NCBI GenBank assembly: GCA_016927635.1
Contig: JAFGMJ010000239.1
Coordinates: forward strand, 1-8,760
Direction of reading: 5' to 3'
Length of the DNA: 8,760 nt
Source of the DNA: Actinomycetota bacterium
GTDB lineage: Bacteria > Actinomycetota > Humimicrobiia > Humimicrobiales > Humimicrobiaceae
Both the position numbers and the translations under genes were made by a program. The notes beneath the pieces were generated by a model that was not told the origin of the DNA, ran no database searches, and saw nothing but the letters and a program-made list of their open reading frames with translations. Shown in pieces: positions 1-6,996 of the stretch (positions are counted from its first letter, which is position 1; each line of letters opens with the position of its first letter).

Positions 1-1240
1 GCATGCTGTCAAGCTGGCCAACGCCTCCTGTAAACATGATGGGTTTAATCCATTCACGCCTGTCTCCGTCAGGCATTTTTGCGCCATATGTCCTTGTAAA
101 GCCCTGAATAAGCGGTTCACCGAATTTATTGCCGTAGTCCGAGGCTCCATTGCTCTGCTCAATCATTATTTTTAAAGGTGAAGCAAGATTGCCGGGGTAT
201 ATAAAACTTTTGTCCTGGCCCGGTATATCATAGCCTTCAATATTGAGATTGCCTGTTGCATACCCCGCAGTGCCTGCAACAACAAGTCCGCCTCTTCCGG
301 TTGCCTGCACATCCCTTATCCTCCCGCCGGTACCTGTTTCAGCGCCTGGAAAAGGCGCCACTCCGCTTGGGAAATTATGCGTCTCAGCAGTAAAAATAAT
401 ATGATATTTTCGCCTCTGCTTAACAAAAGGCGAACCTGCCGAACATGATGAGGGATAAATTGTTTCAATATCATATCCTTCAATTGCCCCGGAATTGTCC
501 TTAAAAGCAATAATGCTGTTTGAAGGATTTGCATCAAGAGTGGACTTTATTATCTGCATCAGTGTTTTGTCCTGCACCATACCGTCAATTACCATACGGC
601 CCTTAAAAAACCAGTGCCTTGAATGTTCACTGTTTGCCTGGCTCAACTGATAGCATTCAACGCTTGTGGGGTTTCTCTTAAAATAATTTACAAAAAGATT
701 GCAGTAAAAATCTATATCCCAGGCATCAAAACCAAGGCCAAGACTGGTATTTATTTCCTTAAGCGCAGAACTTCCTTCCTCAAGAAGTTTTATTTCATAA
801 ACTCCGGAGGCAGTTATCCCTGTTTCAAATGAAGTAAGAGGGTTATCGTAAACACATTCAGTCATCCTGTCATGATTTTTACCTATGAATTCTTGCCTGC
901 ATGCGTCAATATCTTTACATTCAGGGCCGTATTTTACAAGGTGCCTTCTTGATCTTTCAAGCCTTGTAACTTTTAAAAGCCCGCAGTTTTTACATATGGA
1001 TACTGCATTTGATGAATATGCTGTTTCAAAATTAAGTCGGGGGCCTAGCTCAATTATCTGCTGGCTATATTCTGGATTACTTGCTTTAAGAAAATTTTTA
1101 TTACTGAATTTTTGAGGTTCGAATGTTTCTGTAAGGAGCCATTTAAGAATTTCAAGCTCTTGCGCCGACAGCTGGCCGGTTGTTTCAATATTGAAACAAT
1201 ACTCAAAACTCTTATCGTTTAAACGATAAAAGTGCAGCAA
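1..1240 (-). CDS. purL: Phosphoribosylformylglycinamidine synthase, large single-chain type (N-terminal third, cut by window edge)
   Basis: This enzyme makes FGAM from FGAR, ATP and glutamine, the fourth step of purine synthesis in the cytoplasm. I translated 413 uninterrupted codons from a TTG at 1240; the rest lies beyond base 1. Residues about 65-100 (GPRLNFETAYSSNAVSIC, then a GL..V.R.E..RR pattern) match the N-terminal domain of large PurL. Residues 198-212 (QLSQANSEHSRHWFF) are the linker-domain signature, in a form closer to the animal enzyme than to the E. coli NSEHCRH version. TAETHNFPSGVAPFPGAETG (284-303), continued by TGGRIRD, is the hallmark of the first catalytic AIRS-like domain. 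The glutaminase domain is not visible; the family is usually 1,200-1,300 residues. The TTG start is chosen because AGGAGA lies 7 bases upstream and the next in-frame ATG is about 126 codons in. It starts two bases after the purB stop, so the two are surely cotranscribed. Confidence 0.96.
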   Translation of the reverse strand, partial: MLHFYRLNDKSFEYCFNIETTGQLSAQELEILKWLLTETFEPQKFSNKNFLKASNPEYSQQIIELGPRLNFETAYSSNAVSICKNCGLLKVTRLERSRRHLVKYGPECKDIDACRQEFIGKNHDRMTECVYDNPLTSFETGITASGVYEIKLLEEGSSALKEINTSLGLGFDAWDIDFYCNLFVNYFKRNPTSVECYQLSQANSEHSRHWFFKGRMVIDGMVQDKTLMQIIKSTLDANPSNSIIAFKDNSGAIEGYDIETIYPSSCSAGSPFVKQRRKYHIIFTAETHNFPSGVAPFPGAETGTGGRIRDVQATGRGGLVVAGTAGYATGNLNIEGYDIPGQDKSFIYPGNLASPLKIMIEQSNGASDYGNKFGEPLIQGFTRTYGAKMPDGDRREWIKPIMFTGGVGQLDSM

Positions 1241-1242
1241 TA

Positions 1243-2553
1243 TTAATTCTCCTTTAAAACTATATTGTCAAGTCTTTTTATAATATCGTCTATATGGGCA
1301 AGATGGTATTTTACATCAAAAAGGGCTTCTATTTCATCGGCGTTTAAAATGTCTGTAACCGCCCTGTCGTTTAAAATATTATCCTTAAAGCTTCCTTCCT
1401 CATCCCACGCCTTAAGAGCTGCAGACTGTACAATCTTATATGCGCTGTCTCTCATCATGCCTTTATTTATAAGCTCAAGCAGTACTCTCTGGGAAAAGAT
1501 TATCCCCCCGTATTTCATCAGGTTTCTTGTCATGTTTTTGTCCAGGACCATAAAGTCCTTTACCACTCCTGATGTTTTGTCCAGCATATAGTCAAGCAGT
1601 ATAAAACTGTCCGGGATAATTATCCTTTCAGCTGAGGAATGGGATATATCCCTTTCATGCCATAGCGCCATATTTTCTAAAGCCGCCACTGCATTTGAGC
1701 GCAAAATCCTGGCCAGCCCGCATATTCTTTCACATATTACAGGATTACGTTTGTGCGGCATTGCGGAAGAACCTTTCTGGGTCTTTGAAAAAGGTTCTTC
1801 AACCTCTTTGGTGTCAGTTTTTTGAAGGCCTCTTATCTCAAGTGCAATTTTTTCAAGTGTGCCGCCGCATATAGCAATAGCAGTTATTACATGTGCATGC
1901 CTGTCTCTTTGCAGGACCTGGGTTGATGCCGGGGATGGCTTTAGCCCAAGAAACTCGCATACTATCTTTTCCTGCTGAGGGGAAGTATTGGCATATGTCC
2001 CGACGGCACCGCTTATCTTACCGTATGCTATTTCTTCTTTAGCCTGCAATAGCCTCTTAAGATTTCTCTGCATTTCAAATGCCCAGACTGCAATCTTAAA
2101 GCCGAAAGTTATTGGTTCTGCATGTATGCCATGAGTCCTTCCCACCATCACAGTATCTTTGTATTTTTTTGCCTGAATTACAAGCAGTTCAATAAATTTT
2201 TTTATCTTGCCGATAATTATTTCTGCAGCATCCATCATCTGGAGTGAAAGGGCGGTGTCAACTATATCAGATGAAGTCAATCCATAATGAAGATATTTTG
2301 CAGAATCCCCGATGTAGGAAGACACATTTGTAAGAAAGGATATTACATCATGGTTTGTCTTAAGCTCGATTTCATTAATTTTTTTTACATCAAAATCTGC
2401 AAGCGCAATTATTTCTTCGGCGGCATTTTCAGGTATTATGCCCTGCTGGGCCTGAGCGCGGCAAACCGCTTTTTCGACTTTGAGCCAGTAGTCGAATTTT
2501 GAATCCTCTTCCCATATTTTCCCCATTTCCGGGTTTGTATATCTTGGAATCAC
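1243..2553 (-). CDS. purB: Adenylosuccinate lyase
   Basis: This homotetrameric lyase acts twice in purine metabolism: it splits SAICAR to AICAR plus fumarate, and adenylosuccinate to AMP plus fumarate. The 436-residue product has the usual length of the Bacillus-type family, and its N-terminus (MIPRYTNPEMGKIWEEDSKF) aligns with that type. Visible family motifs are TNHDV (histidine 68), GLTSSDIVDTA (91-101), GRTHGIHAEPITFG (138-151, catalytic histidine 141) and the fumarase/lyase superfamily signature GSSAMPHKRNP (261-271), whose flexible loop carries the catalytic serine. The start is GTG at 2553, with GGAG at 2560-2563 six bases before it. The stop is two bases from the purL start. The neighbour purL is another step of the same pathway. 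No purine riboswitch or obvious purine operator is visible upstream. Confidence 0.98.
   Translation of the reverse strand: MIPRYTNPEMGKIWEEDSKFDYWLKVEKAVCRAQAQQGIIPENAAEEIIALADFDVKKINEIELKTNHDVISFLTNVSSYIGDSAKYLHYGLTSSDIVDTALSLQMMDAAEIIIGKIKKFIELLVIQAKKYKDTVMVGRTHGIHAEPITFGFKIAVWAFEMQRNLKRLLQAKEEIAYGKISGAVGTYANTSPQQEKIVCEFLGLKPSPASTQVLQRDRHAHVITAIAICGGTLEKIALEIRGLQKTDTKEVEEPFSKTQKGSSAMPHKRNPVICERICGLARILRSNAVAALENMALWHERDISHSSAERIIIPDSFILLDYMLDKTSGVVKDFMVLDKNMTRNLMKYGGIIFSQRVLLELINKGMMRDSAYKIVQSAALKAWDEEGSFKDNILNDRAVTDILNADEIEALFDVKYHLAHIDDIIKRLDNIVLKEN
1248..1253 (-). promoter_or_regulatory. purL ribosome binding site inside the end of purB
   Basis: The minus strand reads AGGAGA here, within the last codons of purB, 7 bases before the TTG at 1240. 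The site decides the non-ATG purL start. It also suggests translational coupling, with ribosomes finishing purB helping to start purL. Confidence 0.75.
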
Positions 2554-2608
2554 TTTGCGCTCCGGGCCGGTTTAAAATATATGACATCAATTATCATAAG
2601 AATTTTAT

Positions 2609-2935
2609 TTAATTATTATTTTTCTTTTTTTTAACAAGAATTTTTTTCCTGAATTCCTGGTAATTGTCTTCATCTTTCAAATCAAGGAGCTCTTCGCCTA
2701 TATCAAAAAAAACCTGCTCATATTCAGCAATACATATATCACTAATTTCTTTTATCCATTTCCTGCTGATTTCCCAGCTTTTATAATCTGAAAGCCATTC
2801 TTTTTCTGCAGACGGTATGTTTGATTTTATAAACCTGGAAAGATTTTCTGATTTACAGGAAACCTGTAGCAGGAAGTTTTCCTGTTCGGAAAGCTGTGAG
2901 AGGTTAGCTATACTTAGCTTAATTTCATCCTGCAT
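2609..2935 (-). CDS. Hypothetical protein, 108 residues, upstream of purB
   Basis: I do not recognise this protein. It is small and mixed in charge, with no signal peptide or membrane segment, so it is probably cytoplasmic. A short stretch around residues 34-60 (FIKSNIPSAEKEWLSDYKSW and the following EISRKWI) faintly recalls the 'IP....W....K.W.I' pattern of small domains found beside some J-domain and SNF2-type proteins. That is only a resemblance. The C-terminus is a low-complexity VKKKKNNN tail, encoded over a run of eight T on the plus strand. The ATG at 2935 has a modest AGGGG-like site about 7 bases upstream. It lies 55 bases before purB in the same direction and may be the first gene of a hyp-purB-purL unit. 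I see no convincing promoter in the gap to its right. Confidence 0.72.
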   Translation of the reverse strand: MQDEIKLSIANLSQLSEQENFLLQVSCKSENLSRFIKSNIPSAEKEWLSDYKSWEISRKWIKEISDICIAEYEQVFFDIGEELLDLKDEDNYQEFRKKILVKKKKNNN

Positions 2936-3078
2936 AAAAATACCCCTGTAAAATGATTATCATATAATTTGATTTTAATAGTTTAATCATAACACATTTA
3001 TCTATTCTATATTATTTTAAGGTAATTTAGAATTAAAAAATGAGCATACCTGAAAGTAAAAAAACAATTATTTATCCT

Positions 3079-3101
3079 TTATAAAGAATTTCACTTTATA
3101 A
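3079..3101 (-). terminator. Weak candidate terminator downstream of the LCP gene
   Basis: An 8-bp inverted repeat (TTATAAAG / CTTTATAA) with a 7-base loop lies 33 bases past the LCP stop. It is followed on the minus strand by AT-rich sequence and a T7 run at about 3064-3058. The stem has one G-C pair and the T run is not adjacent, so termination here is uncertain. The rest of 2936-3133 is AT-rich and shows no other clear signal. Confidence 0.3.
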
Positions 3102-3133
3102 CTCAAATTAAAGATAGCATTTAAATTACAATA

Positions 3134-4009
3134 TCAGTTCAAATATGGGTTTAGAAACTGCCTTACCTCATCTACATCTATAACAACGTAGCTTATACCG
3201 TCAATTGTGGCTGTTTTGCCCGGTATTGTCACCCTTTCAATTTCTTTATCTGAAAACAAAAGGATAGCGCCAAAAGTAACAATATCAGACATGGCAAAAT
3301 CTGAACGCGTTTCTTCATTTAAAATCGATATCAGTTGCGGAGCTTTACTAATTACAGAAAAATTTATTTTCTGTTTGATTAACTGGCTTATAAGGTATTT
3401 TTGCCTGTCTACCCTGTCAAAATCCCCTCCGGCTGTTTTCCTGCACCTGGCAAATGCAAGAGCTTCTTCACCATTCATAATATATGTGCCGGGTTCAAAA
3501 TCAGCGCCCGAGAGCGGGTCATGCATAGGTTCATCCACAGTTATCTCAACCCCTCCAAGTGCGTCTATGACTCTTTTAAATCCTTCAAAATTAAGCATCA
3601 TGGTGCGGCGTATTGAAATGCCCGTGACATCATATATTTCTTTTTTAAGCATTTCTTCGCCGCCATAGACATATGCGGCATTGATTTTGTTCCATCCATG
3701 ATCTTCAAGGTTTACTCTTGTGTCCCTTGGAACTGATATAAGTACGTCTTTTTTGCCCCAACCGGATACATGATATATCATTATTGTATCTGTCCTGCCT
3801 TTGAATTCCTTTAAATTTTCCCGCTCATCAACGCCTAAAAAAAGATAATCTTTTGAATCAGAAAAAGAGACGGTATTTTCACTATTATCCTCAGAATTTC
3901 CTGAATTGAAAAAATTGCTTCTGGAGGAAAGTGCGAATAAAAGAACGGCAAGAAGGCTGATAACAAAAATTACTAAAAATGCTATAAAACAACCTCTGGC
4001 TTTATTCAT
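3134..4009 (-). CDS. LytR-CpsA-Psr (LCP) family cell-envelope glycopolymer ligase
   Basis: LCP proteins are membrane-anchored phosphotransferases on the outer face of the membrane; they attach teichoic acids, capsule or other glycopolymers from polyprenyl-phosphate carriers to peptidoglycan. The 291-residue product has a short cytoplasmic N-terminus, one membrane segment (about 8-28), a serine/asparagine-rich linker, and a single LCP domain from about 54. Family residues are in place: LFLGVDER (56-63, D61), GRTDTIMI (71-78, R72 and D74), ISVPRDTRV (91-99, R95 and D96), NKINAAYVYGG (107-117), EALAFARCRK (182-191) and GGDFDRVDRQ (194-203). There is no extra C-terminal domain, so this is a minimal family member. 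The substrate cannot be told from sequence. The ATG at 4009 lies three bases after the rex stop and has no good ribosome binding site, suggesting translation coupled to rex. Confidence 0.93.
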   Translation of the reverse strand: MNKARGCFIAFLVIFVISLLAVLLFALSSRSNFFNSGNSEDNSENTVSFSDSKDYLFLGVDERENLKEFKGRTDTIMIYHVSGWGKKDVLISVPRDTRVNLEDHGWNKINAAYVYGGEEMLKKEIYDVTGISIRRTMMLNFEGFKRVIDALGGVEITVDEPMHDPLSGADFEPGTYIMNGEEALAFARCRKTAGGDFDRVDRQKYLISQLIKQKINFSVISKAPQLISILNEETRSDFAMSDIVTFGAILLFSDKEIERVTIPGKTATIDGISYVVIDVDEVRQFLNPYLN

Positions 4010-4012
4010 GGG

Positions 4013-4657
4013 CTAATTATAACTTCTGTATACAGTGTTTGACAAGTAATATAAAGTGTGAAAAAGTTTTTCAATCGGATCGTTTGTCTGCACATTAACA
4101 TTTTTGGGGACTTTAATCGGAACAGACGTGTAATTAATAATTACCTTTATTCCGTTTGCAACAAGTATGTCTGTTACGGCCTGGGCTGATTCTTCAGGTA
4201 CGGCAAGTATTGCAATGTTTATTCCTCTTTGCCTGACGACATCCTGCATTTTGGCGATATCCATAACCAGCCTGCCTGATATTATTCTATTTATAATGTT
4301 TTCATCATTGTCAAAAACGTTTTCTATCTTGAACCCGAATTTATCAAGCATTTTATAATTCAGTATGGCTTTGCCAAGATTGCCTGCTCCGACAAGCACA
4401 ATATTAACTTTATCGCTGTAACCAAGTATTTTGTTAAAAGCTGATATGAGGTCATTTATGTTAAACCCCACCCCGCGTTTGCCTTTAAGACCAAAATAAA
4501 TCAAATCTCTTCTTACCTCTGCACTGTTAATCTTTGTATGCTGTGATATCTCATATGAAGTCACAGTCCTTTTACCTGTTTCCCGAAGGTGGACAAGAAA
4601 TTTAAGGTATTGTGACAACCTTGTTATGACTCCTTCCGAGTATACTTTAGTCTCCAT
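4013..4657 (-). CDS. rex: Redox-sensing transcriptional repressor Rex
   Basis: Rex is a homodimeric DNA-binding repressor that senses the NADH/NAD+ ratio; NADH releases it from operators in front of fermentation and respiration genes. The 214-residue length is typical. The N-terminal winged helix (about 10-80) has the family pattern ITRLSQYLKFL, then INSAEVRRDLIYFG (43-56) and GKRGVGFNI (59-67). The Rossmann domain follows with VLVGAGNLGKAI (87-98, glycine-rich NAD(H) loop) and the acidic FDND (115-118) at the end of the second strand. NYTSVPIKVPKNVNV (175-189) and the C-terminal helix (LFHTLYYLSN) fit the domain-swapped dimer end. The ATG at 4657 follows AGAGG with 6 bases spacing. A promoter is visible upstream (4738-4766). 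An LCP gene follows almost immediately, which is an unusual partner. Confidence 0.96.
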   Translation of the reverse strand: METKVYSEGVITRLSQYLKFLVHLRETGKRTVTSYEISQHTKINSAEVRRDLIYFGLKGKRGVGFNINDLISAFNKILGYSDKVNIVLVGAGNLGKAILNYKMLDKFGFKIENVFDNDENIINRIISGRLVMDIAKMQDVVRQRGINIAILAVPEESAQAVTDILVANGIKVIINYTSVPIKVPKNVNVQTNDPIEKLFHTLYYLSNTVYRSYN

Positions 4658-4737
4658 GCGCCGCCTCTGTTTAGAATAAGCAAATATATATTGCTGAAAT
4701 TTTTAAAATCTTTTTAAACACATCACTTTGTAGCATA

Positions 4738-4766
4738 ATTGTAACAAAATTATAAAAAATTAACAA
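4738..4766 (-). promoter_or_regulatory. Sigma-70-type promoter for rex-LCP
   Basis: On the minus strand a -35 box TTGTTA (4761-4766) is separated by exactly 17 bases from a -10 box TACAAT (4738-4743), matching 4/6 and 5/6 consensus positions. Transcription would start near 4731, giving a 5' leader of about 74 bases. A hyphenated dyad TTGT...ACAA overlaps the -10 box and may be an operator; it does not match the standard 18-bp Rex box. Confidence 0.6.
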
Positions 4767-4813
4767 TAATAAAGCTGGCAGTAAAACATTTGGTAAAATA
4801 AAAGATAAGAGGC

Positions 4814-5746
4814 TTACTCACTCTTAAATACATATATTCCTTCTATAACAGAGTAATGCCTTCCGCATCCTTTACATACAATATCACCGGTATCTTCTTC
4901 TTTTATAAGCTCATTACAGCGGCACGACGGGCAGGCAAAAAACCTCAAAGAATTTATATTTTTGTCACTGCTTTCCGGGCAGGGTATATTTTGGGATACT
5001 GCCTTTAAAAAAATGCTTGGCCCGGTATCTATAAATGAAAACGCATTCTGGTAAAAATTTTCAAAAAAAAGCAGTAATTTTAAATTTAGCAGCCTTTTTA
5101 AAAAACCCAAACGGAAATTTGATGCGCTTATTTTCCTTTTTATAACAAACCCTGATTCTTTAATAAGCTCAGCAATAAATTTTGGATGATAATTAAGTAT
5201 TGTCTCCCCTACCTGTAAAGGCCTTTTACTGAAAGGTGACTGGGCGGTTTTCCTGAGTAAAAATTTAAGTATGTTTTTAATATTGCGCTTATTTGCAAAT
5301 TCAAGTATAAATTCTCCCCCAGGCTTGATTATTCTGTGGACCTCTGAAAAAAAAGCGTCCGGTTTTTCAAGATGATGTATTACCCTGACTGAAAAACAGG
5401 TGTCTGCAATATTTTTTTTTAAAGGCAGGCAGGTCACATCGGCTACTATATAGTATATATCCGGGGATTTTTTTATGTTATCCTTTAAATACTCAAGTAC
5501 CTGCAGCCTGGCATTTTTAATATTATTGAGCGAATAATCAACAAGTATGATTGTGTCAAAATCTTTATACTCGTTAAAAAGTCTTGCATAACCGCAGCCA
5601 AGGTCTGCAAAGACTTTCCCGCTGGTTTTTATCCCTTTAAAAAGTTTTTTAATTGCTGATCTTTCGGCCCCATCTTCATAATTTCTGCCGTGCCCCTGCC
5701 AGAATTGCCTGTAGTCATAATTTTCATAATCTGACTTCCTTATCAA
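4814..5746 (-). CDS. Class I SAM-dependent methyltransferase with C-terminal Trm112-like zinc domain
   Basis: This is a two-domain protein of 310 residues. The N-terminal half is a Rossmann-fold methyltransferase: FADLGCGYARL (46-56) is motif I, LVD (68-70) ends the second strand, VADVTCLPLK (101-110) is the motif-II region, and VRVIHHLEKP (120-129) with IIKPGGEFILEF (139-150) are later strands. Residues 268-310 form a Trm112-like zinc ribbon: C272 and C275, C291 and C294, then HYSVIEGIYVF, the usual 'Y.i.dGIPv' ending. Trm112 in other organisms activates RNA and protein methyltransferases as a separate subunit; here it is fused. The substrate is unknown. The start is TTG at 5746, preceded by AAGGTGAT at good spacing; no in-frame ATG is available. 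It lies 29 bases downstream of ychF and is probably cotranscribed with it. Confidence 0.88.
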   Translation of the reverse strand: MIRKSDYENYDYRQFWQGHGRNYEDGAERSAIKKLFKGIKTSGKVFADLGCGYARLFNEYKDFDTIILVDYSLNNIKNARLQVLEYLKDNIKKSPDIYYIVADVTCLPLKKNIADTCFSVRVIHHLEKPDAFFSEVHRIIKPGGEFILEFANKRNIKNILKFLLRKTAQSPFSKRPLQVGETILNYHPKFIAELIKESGFVIKRKISASNFRLGFLKRLLNLKLLLFFENFYQNAFSFIDTGPSIFLKAVSQNIPCPESSDKNINSLRFFACPSCRCNELIKEEDTGDIVCKGCGRHYSVIEGIYVFKSE

Positions 5747-5775
5747 AATATCACCTTTTTTTCAGATCCGATCAT

Positions 5776-6852
5776 CTATAGATTAAACCTTATTTGTATA
5801 ACATCCATATCCTTGACAATATATTGTGCGCCTTCTATTTTTAATTTTCCCGCCTCTCTTGCCGCATGATATGAACCTGATGCAATGAGGTCAGCGCAGC
5901 TTATTACTTCAGCCTTAATAAAGCCTTTCTGCATATCTGTATGTATTTTCCCTGCAGCATCCAGTATGTTTATTCCCTTTTTAACAGGCCATGCCCTTGT
6001 TTCGTTCTCATTAATGGTATAAAAGGTGATAAGGCCCAGCATAATATAACACTGCGCTATAAAATCTCTGAGTCCGTCATTTTCGATGCCAAGTTCTTTT
6101 CTGTAAATGCTTTTTTCTTCTTCCGGAAAATCACAAAGCTCGTTTTCTATTTTGCCATAGACCTTTACTATTTTTTGCCCTGCTGCTTTCTTTTGAAGTC
6201 TTTCAAACAGAATTTGGGATTCTTTATTTTCATTAATATTTGCAATATATATTACAGGTTTTATGCTTAAAAGATTTAATTGCTTTAACAGGTCTTCTCT
6301 TTTTTCAAGCTGTTCTGCGCACCTATTGACATCACCTGCGTTAAGAAAAGCGATGCACATCTCTATAAATTCAAGGCTTTCCTTTGCAATTGCGTCCCCA
6401 GATTTTGACAAGCTTGCAAATTTATCCTTTTTTTTTGAAAGGGTTTCTATATCAGCAAGCATAAGTTCAGTATTTATAATATCTATATCATTTTCAGGAT
6501 CGATATCTGCATTGGAGTGCGCAACATTTTCATCATAAAAGCACCTTATGACATGAGCGACTACATCCACTTCCCTTATACTTGCAAGAAACTTATTGCC
6601 AAGTCCCTCTCCCCTGCTTGCGCCTTCTACAAGACCTGCAACATCAAGTATTTTTATAGCTGCAGGAGTTACTTTGGCTGAATTATATATTTTTGAAAGA
6701 GGCAATAAATTATTATCCGCAACGCTTACAAGGCCCTGGTTAGGCTCAATTGTACAAAAAGGATAATTTGCCACAGCAGCTTTTGCCGTTGTAAGAGAAT
6801 TAAAAATTGTAGTTTTACCCACATTGGGAAGGCCAATGATTCCAACCTGCAT
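5776..6852 (-). CDS. ychF: Ribosome-binding ATPase YchF (Obg family, OLA1-like)
   Basis: YchF is a cytoplasmic P-loop NTPase of the Obg family that prefers ATP and binds ribosomes. Its roles in translation and stress responses are only partly understood. From the ATG at 6852 the product has 358 residues, near the usual 363-366. It shows the P-loop GLPNVGKTT (7-15), [10 protein letters not shown] (29-38), [18 protein letters not shown] (69-86) and YIANINE, where NxxE replaces the GTP-specific NKxD and explains the ATP preference. A C-terminal TGS domain ([20 protein letters not shown] onward) ends in VIQIRFNL. The usual VQDGDV reads VKDMDV here. An in-frame TTG at 6870 would add six residues, but it lies inside the terminator stem; I prefer the ATG because the family often begins M-x-V-G-I. 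No Shine-Dalgarno sequence precedes the ATG, and a hairpin ends about 17 bases upstream. Confidence 0.97.
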   Translation of the reverse strand: MQVGIIGLPNVGKTTIFNSLTTAKAAVANYPFCTIEPNQGLVSVADNNLLPLSKIYNSAKVTPAAIKILDVAGLVEGASRGEGLGNKFLASIREVDVVAHVIRCFYDENVAHSNADIDPENDIDIINTELMLADIETLSKKKDKFASLSKSGDAIAKESLEFIEMCIAFLNAGDVNRCAEQLEKREDLLKQLNLLSIKPVIYIANINENKESQILFERLQKKAAGQKIVKVYGKIENELCDFPEEEKSIYRKELGIENDGLRDFIAQCYIMLGLITFYTINENETRAWPVKKGINILDAAGKIHTDMQKGFIKAEVISCADLIASGSYHAAREAGKLKIEGAQYIVKDMDVIQIRFNL

Positions 6853-6861
6853 GATAAAATA

Positions 6862-6917
6862 AAAAATCAAGTCCTGTAATAATTTTATTATTTTATATAT
6901 TACAGGACTTCATTTTT
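6862..6917 (-). terminator. Strong hairpin terminator between micro-ORF and ychF
   Basis: A perfect 13-bp inverted repeat, AAGTCCTGTAATA (6869-6881) and TATTACAGGACTT (6898-6910), encloses a 16-base AT loop. After one C-C mismatch, a further 6 bp of A/T pair outside it (6862-6867 with 6912-6917). On the minus strand the stem is followed by GATTTTTTATTTT, a good U tract. The plus strand also has a short T run after the stem, so it could work both ways. It sits 9-15 bases past the micro-ORF stop and just before the ychF start. Confidence 0.75.
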
Positions 6918-6925
6918 AAGTAAAG

Positions 6926-6973
6926 TTATTTCTTTTTGCCTTTAGCTTTGTCTTTTTTACCTTTGCCTGCCAT
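6926..6973 (-). CDS. Lysine-rich 15-residue micro-ORF (MAGKGKKDKAKGKKK)
   Basis: I do not recognise this peptide. It starts with ATG at 6973 and stops with TAA at 6926-6928; eight of its 15 residues are lysine, seven of them AAA. It deserves a call because all parts of a gene surround it: a perfect TTGACA -35 box (7021-7026), a GGGAGG site (6978-6983) four bases before the ATG, and a strong hairpin terminator starting 9-15 bases after the stop. The predicted transcript is about 130 bases. It could be a very small RNA-binding or ribosome-associated peptide, a leader peptide controlling ychF, or a chance ORF inside a small RNA. It differs from known tiny basic ribosomal proteins such as THX (about 25-30 residues). 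The strong ribosome binding site favours real translation; the function is unknown. Confidence 0.5.
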   Translation of the reverse strand: MAGKGKKDKAKGKKK

Positions 6974-6996
6974 CCGACCTCCCTGACCACCTAAAT

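Noticed and set aside
316..537. Minus-strand open frame of 73 codons
   Set aside because: Out-of-frame shadow inside purL; the purL frame carries the TAETHNF signature at the same place.
623..1115. Plus-strand open frames (623-832 and 885-1115)
   Set aside because: Antisense to purL, which is continuous across the whole region from 1240 to 1.
2936..3000. Promoter for the hyp-purB-purL unit (TATGAT-like boxes)
   Set aside because: Several -10-like sequences exist but the matching -35 boxes agree at 3 of 6 positions at most; too weak to annotate.
3207..3668. Open frame of 153 codons on the plus strand
   Set aside because: Lies wholly antisense to the LCP gene, shows no domain pattern, and is explained by the codon use of the real gene.
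4749..4754. Perfect TATAAT as the rex -10 box
   Set aside because: No usable -35 box 16-18 bases upstream; the TTGTTA-17-TACAAT pair nearby is better.
4721..4766. Canonical Rex box (TTGTGAA-N4-TTCACAA)
   Set aside because: Looked for it on both strands; only loose half-site resemblance with wrong spacing, so reported as a weak finding and not annotated as an operator.
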